From contig JAHHIH010000022.1 in NCBI GenBank assembly GCA_019358835.1, forward strand, positions 1 to 64,000: DNA of 64,000 bases, in the 5' to 3' direction. The DNA is from Tildeniella torsiva UHER 1998/13D. GTDB taxonomy: Bacteria; Cyanobacteriota; Cyanobacteriia; Phormidesmidales; Phormidesmidaceae. How positions within the stretch are numbered: position 1 is the stretch's first letter; each line of letters starts with the position of its first letter. The notes below the pieces were generated by a model. That model did no database searches. It was not told the DNA's origin and saw only the letters and a list, made by a program, of their open reading frames with translations. Position numbers and translations under genes: made by a program. Of the stretch, positions 62,198-64,000 are shown piece after piece.

Positions 62198-63307
62198 TTA
62201 GGATGCCGCCTGTTCTGGAAACAGGCTGAGCAGACCGGTTTCCGAGGCCGGGCAGATGCCCCGTTCGGTAATCAGCCCGGTCATCAAACGGGCGGGGGTG
62301 ACATCAAAGCCGTAGTTGGCAGCGGGGGACGATTCTGGACAGATCAGCACTGAGGTGACACCGTGGGGGGAAAGACCGTCCATGTACTTGACTTCCTCCT
62401 GGCTGCGCTGCTCGATGGGGATTTCGCGCACGCCGTCCCGCAGAGTCCAGTCTAGGGTGGAGGAGGGCAGCGCCACGTAGAAGGGCACCCCGTTGTCGTA
62501 GGCGGCTAGAGCCTTGAGGTAGGTACCAATTTTGTTGGCGACATCGCCCTGGCGGGTGGTGCGATCGGTGCCCACAATCACCAAATCCACCAGGCCATGC
62601 TGCATCAGGTGGCCCCCCGCATTGTCGGGAATCACCGTGTGGGGCACCCCATGCTGGCCCAGTTCCCAGGCGGTGAGCTTGGCGCCCTGGTTGCGGGGGC
62701 GAGTTTCGTCTACCCAGATGTGGAGGGGAATGCCGCGATCGTGGGCTTGGTACATCGGTGAGGTGGCGGTGCCCCAGTCTACACAGGCCAACCAGCCCGC
62801 ATTGCAGTGGGTCAAAATATTTACGGTCTGCCCAGTACGGGCGTAGATTTCCTCGATCAGCGGCAAGCCGTGGAGCCCGATCTGGCGACACTGCTCTTCA
62901 TCGGCGTCGAGGATGGCGGCAGCGTTCTGCCGCAGCCGCTCTACGGCTTCGGACGCCGTTGCCGCCTGCTGAAGCACCTGGATCTGAGAGTTCAGCGCCC
63001 AGTGCAGATTGACGGCGGTGGGTCGGGTCTGGCCCAGGGTTTGGGCAGCCTGTTCTAAAAAACGGCGAAAGTCTTTCGCTGAAACCGCTTCCAGTGCCGC
63101 TAGGTACATGCCCATGGCGGCAGTTGCCCCAATCAGTGGGGCACCGCGCACCACCATATCCTTGATGGCGTAGGCGGCCTCATCCACAGAGGTCAGATCC
63201 ATCCAAATGAGGTGGTGGGGCAGCTGACGTTGGTCAATCACCTGCACAATGCCAGGGTTGTCGGGGTGAAGGCGAATGGTTCTAGTTGGCTTGCCGTTGA
63301 TCTTCAT
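62198..63307 (-). CDS. mtnA: S-methyl-5-thioribose-1-phosphate isomerase
   Basis: The 369-residue enzyme isomerises methylthioribose 1-phosphate to methylthioribulose 1-phosphate. It has DMVVRGAPLIGATAAMGMYL, the Cys of THCNAGWLACVDWGTA, DETRPRNQGAKLTAWEL and DRTTRQGDVANKIGTYLKA, all characteristic of MtnA, an eIF2B-alpha-like fold. Cysteine and aspartate catalytic residues are present. Together with the next gene it forms a short methionine-salvage operon. Confidence 0.95.
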   Translation of the reverse strand: MKINGKPTRTIRLHPDNPGIVQVIDQRQLPHHLIWMDLTSVDEAAYAIKDMVVRGAPLIGATAAMGMYLAALEAVSAKDFRRFLEQAAQTLGQTRPTAVNLHWALNSQIQVLQQAATASEAVERLRQNAAAILDADEEQCRQIGLHGLPLIEEIYARTGQTVNILTHCNAGWLACVDWGTATSPMYQAHDRGIPLHIWVDETRPRNQGAKLTAWELGQHGVPHTVIPDNAGGHLMQHGLVDLVIVGTDRTTRQGDVANKIGTYLKALAAYDNGVPFYVALPSSTLDWTLRDGVREIPIEQRSQEEVKYMDGLSPHGVTSVLICPESSPAANYGFDVTPARLMTGLITERGICPASETGLLSLFPEQAAS

Positions 63308-63344
63308 AGGCTCGTTTTAGCATTCAGAAGTGCATTATGGCAGG

Positions 63345-63530
63345 CTACTGCTGCGGGCTAATCTGCATATCTAGCAGGTCAATGGTTGCTTGACTGAGCA
63401 ATGGTTTAAGCTGGGCCTGCACGGCGTCGGGCTGGTTGTCCCAGAGCATTTTGCAAAAGGCCCCTTTGCCTTGCTCACTAGCCCGGTTAAACACCCCGGC
63501 CAGTTTTTTACAGTTGGTGGCATCGCCCAT
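63345..63530 (-). CDS. Small uncharacterised protein (61 residues)
   Basis: The 61-residue protein, starting MGDATNCKKLAGVFNRASEQ, has two Cys and an amphipathic second half (NQPDAVQAQLKPLLSQATID). I start at the ATG at 63530, since AGAGG lies just before it; the longer upstream frame is not protein-like. I do not recognise the family, although similar short proteins occur near clp genes in cyanobacteria. It lies 71 bases from the clpC terminator. Confidence 0.55.
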   Translation of the reverse strand: MGDATNCKKLAGVFNRASEQGKGAFCKMLWDNQPDAVQAQLKPLLSQATIDLLDMQISPQQ

Positions 63531-63601
63531 GGTGAAACCTCTCAAAGGGTGATGCCAGCATAGCGGCTCTAGGCCGCTACCGCATGACCCCATTAGGGTA
63601 A

Positions 63602-63635
63602 ACAATAAAATGCCGTCCTCGCAGGAGAACGGCAT
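63602..63635 (-). terminator. Intrinsic terminator of clpC
   Basis: On the minus strand ATGCCGTTCTC pairs with GAGGACGGCAT, followed by TTTTATT, 25 bases after the clpC stop. Confidence 0.8.
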
Positions 63636-63659
63636 AGTCAACAACTGATGATGCGGGCT

Positions 63660-64000
63660 CTAGCTCTCGGCAGAGATGAGTTCTCGGCGCTGTTCGGCTT
63701 GGATAGTGACCTTGCCGGTGTCATCAACATCGACGGTGGCGGTGTCGCCATCGCCCAAGCGACCCGAGAGAATCTCTTCTGCCAGGGTGTCTTCGAGCAG
63801 ACGCATAATCGCCCTACGCAGCGGCCGCGCCCCGTAGCTGGGGTTGTAGCCCTCTTCCACCAGGCGCTCCTTGAAGCGCTCGGTGACCTGGAGGTGAATG
63901 TTCTTCTCGGTGAGACGAGCGAATACTTCCTTGAGCAGGATGTCGGAGATCTCCTTGACCTCGTCCTTGGTGAGCTGGCGGAAGACGATGATTTCGTCGA
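63660..64000 (-). CDS. clpC: ATP-dependent Clp protease ATP-binding subunit ClpC, C-terminal part
   Basis: Only the last 113 codons are present; the gene continues beyond 64000. They encode the D2-small domain end: [37 protein letters not shown] and the conserved [20 protein letters not shown], ending in an acidic tail. ClpC unfolds substrates for ClpP and, in cyanobacteria, is essential. The P-loops and N-domain are outside the window. A terminator follows the stop. Confidence 0.9.
   Translation of the reverse strand, partial: DEIIVFRQLTKDEVKEISDILLKEVFARLTEKNIHLQVTERFKERLVEEGYNPSYGARPLRRAIMRLLEDTLAEEILSGRLGDGDTATVDVDDTGKVTIQAEQRRELISAES

Overview
The window comes from a cyanobacterial chromosome. 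The evidence is a phycobiliprotein lyase of the CpcS/CpeS family, a high-light-inducible protein, Psb34, a helical carotenoid protein, a GUN4-type protein, the major sigma factor in its cyanobacterial form, and many copies of the HIP1 octamer GCGATCGC. The fairly high GC content and the mix of families suggest a filamentous Leptolyngbya/Nodosilinea-like organism. That placement is inference and was not tested.

Layout. Bases 1-126 are the right end of an insertion sequence (ISAs1-like). From 198 to 7395 there is a run of plus-strand genes: a DprA/SLOG-like protein, MAPEG, YajQ, YraN, a RibD-type reductase, a FemAB-like acyltransferase, a tandem-domain class III cyclase and DUF4346. From 7474 to 11266 come a coiled-coil protein, three DUF202 membrane proteins and an LCP-family cell-wall/glycan ligase. 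manC (GDP-mannose supply) and two uncharacterised proteins follow up to 14008. From 14193 to 24014 the minus strand carries an EF-G paralogue, a three-gene phosphorelay operon with overlapping start and stop codons (multi-PAS kinase, single-domain receiver, hybrid kinase), a Cas4/AddB-like nuclease and hemE. A DUF433/DUF5615 toxin-antitoxin pair lies at 24173-24804, then cpcS, small proteins, a protein with duplicated extracytoplasmic domains, an HTH/GrpE-like fusion, lysS, YggT, upp, DUF1232 and helical proteins. The 35-45 kb part holds an Hlip, a secreted GUN4-like protein, polA, a CMD protein, a secreted adenosine-deaminase-like protein translationally coupled to an SDR, a metallophosphoesterase and rpsU. 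From 45 to 64 kb are an AddB-like helicase relative, psb34, an MBL-fold protein, an M23 peptidase, aroC, a cupin, an ABC ATPase, a helical carotenoid protein, a bactofilin, cysE, rpoD, lexA with an SOS box, rlmD-lpxD, the methionine-salvage pair with mtnA, and the 3' part of clpC.

Most of the window is core metabolism and housekeeping. The unexpected structure is in the repeats. Three families of short inverted-repeat (MITE-like) elements occur twice each. In two of the families, all four copies sit exactly on the 3' end of a gene, with the stop codon lying inside or directly against the element's terminal inverted repeat, so the elements appear to donate stop codons and, in one case, a terminator. 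Other points of interest are an EF-G paralogue lacking the switch II histidine, a tandem cyclase whose two domains have lost complementary catalytic residues, unlinked halves of a possible AddAB/Cas4-type nuclease-helicase, and an exported GUN4 domain. I saw no CRISPR array, rRNA or tRNA gene, prophage or convincing defence island other than the toxin-antitoxin pair.
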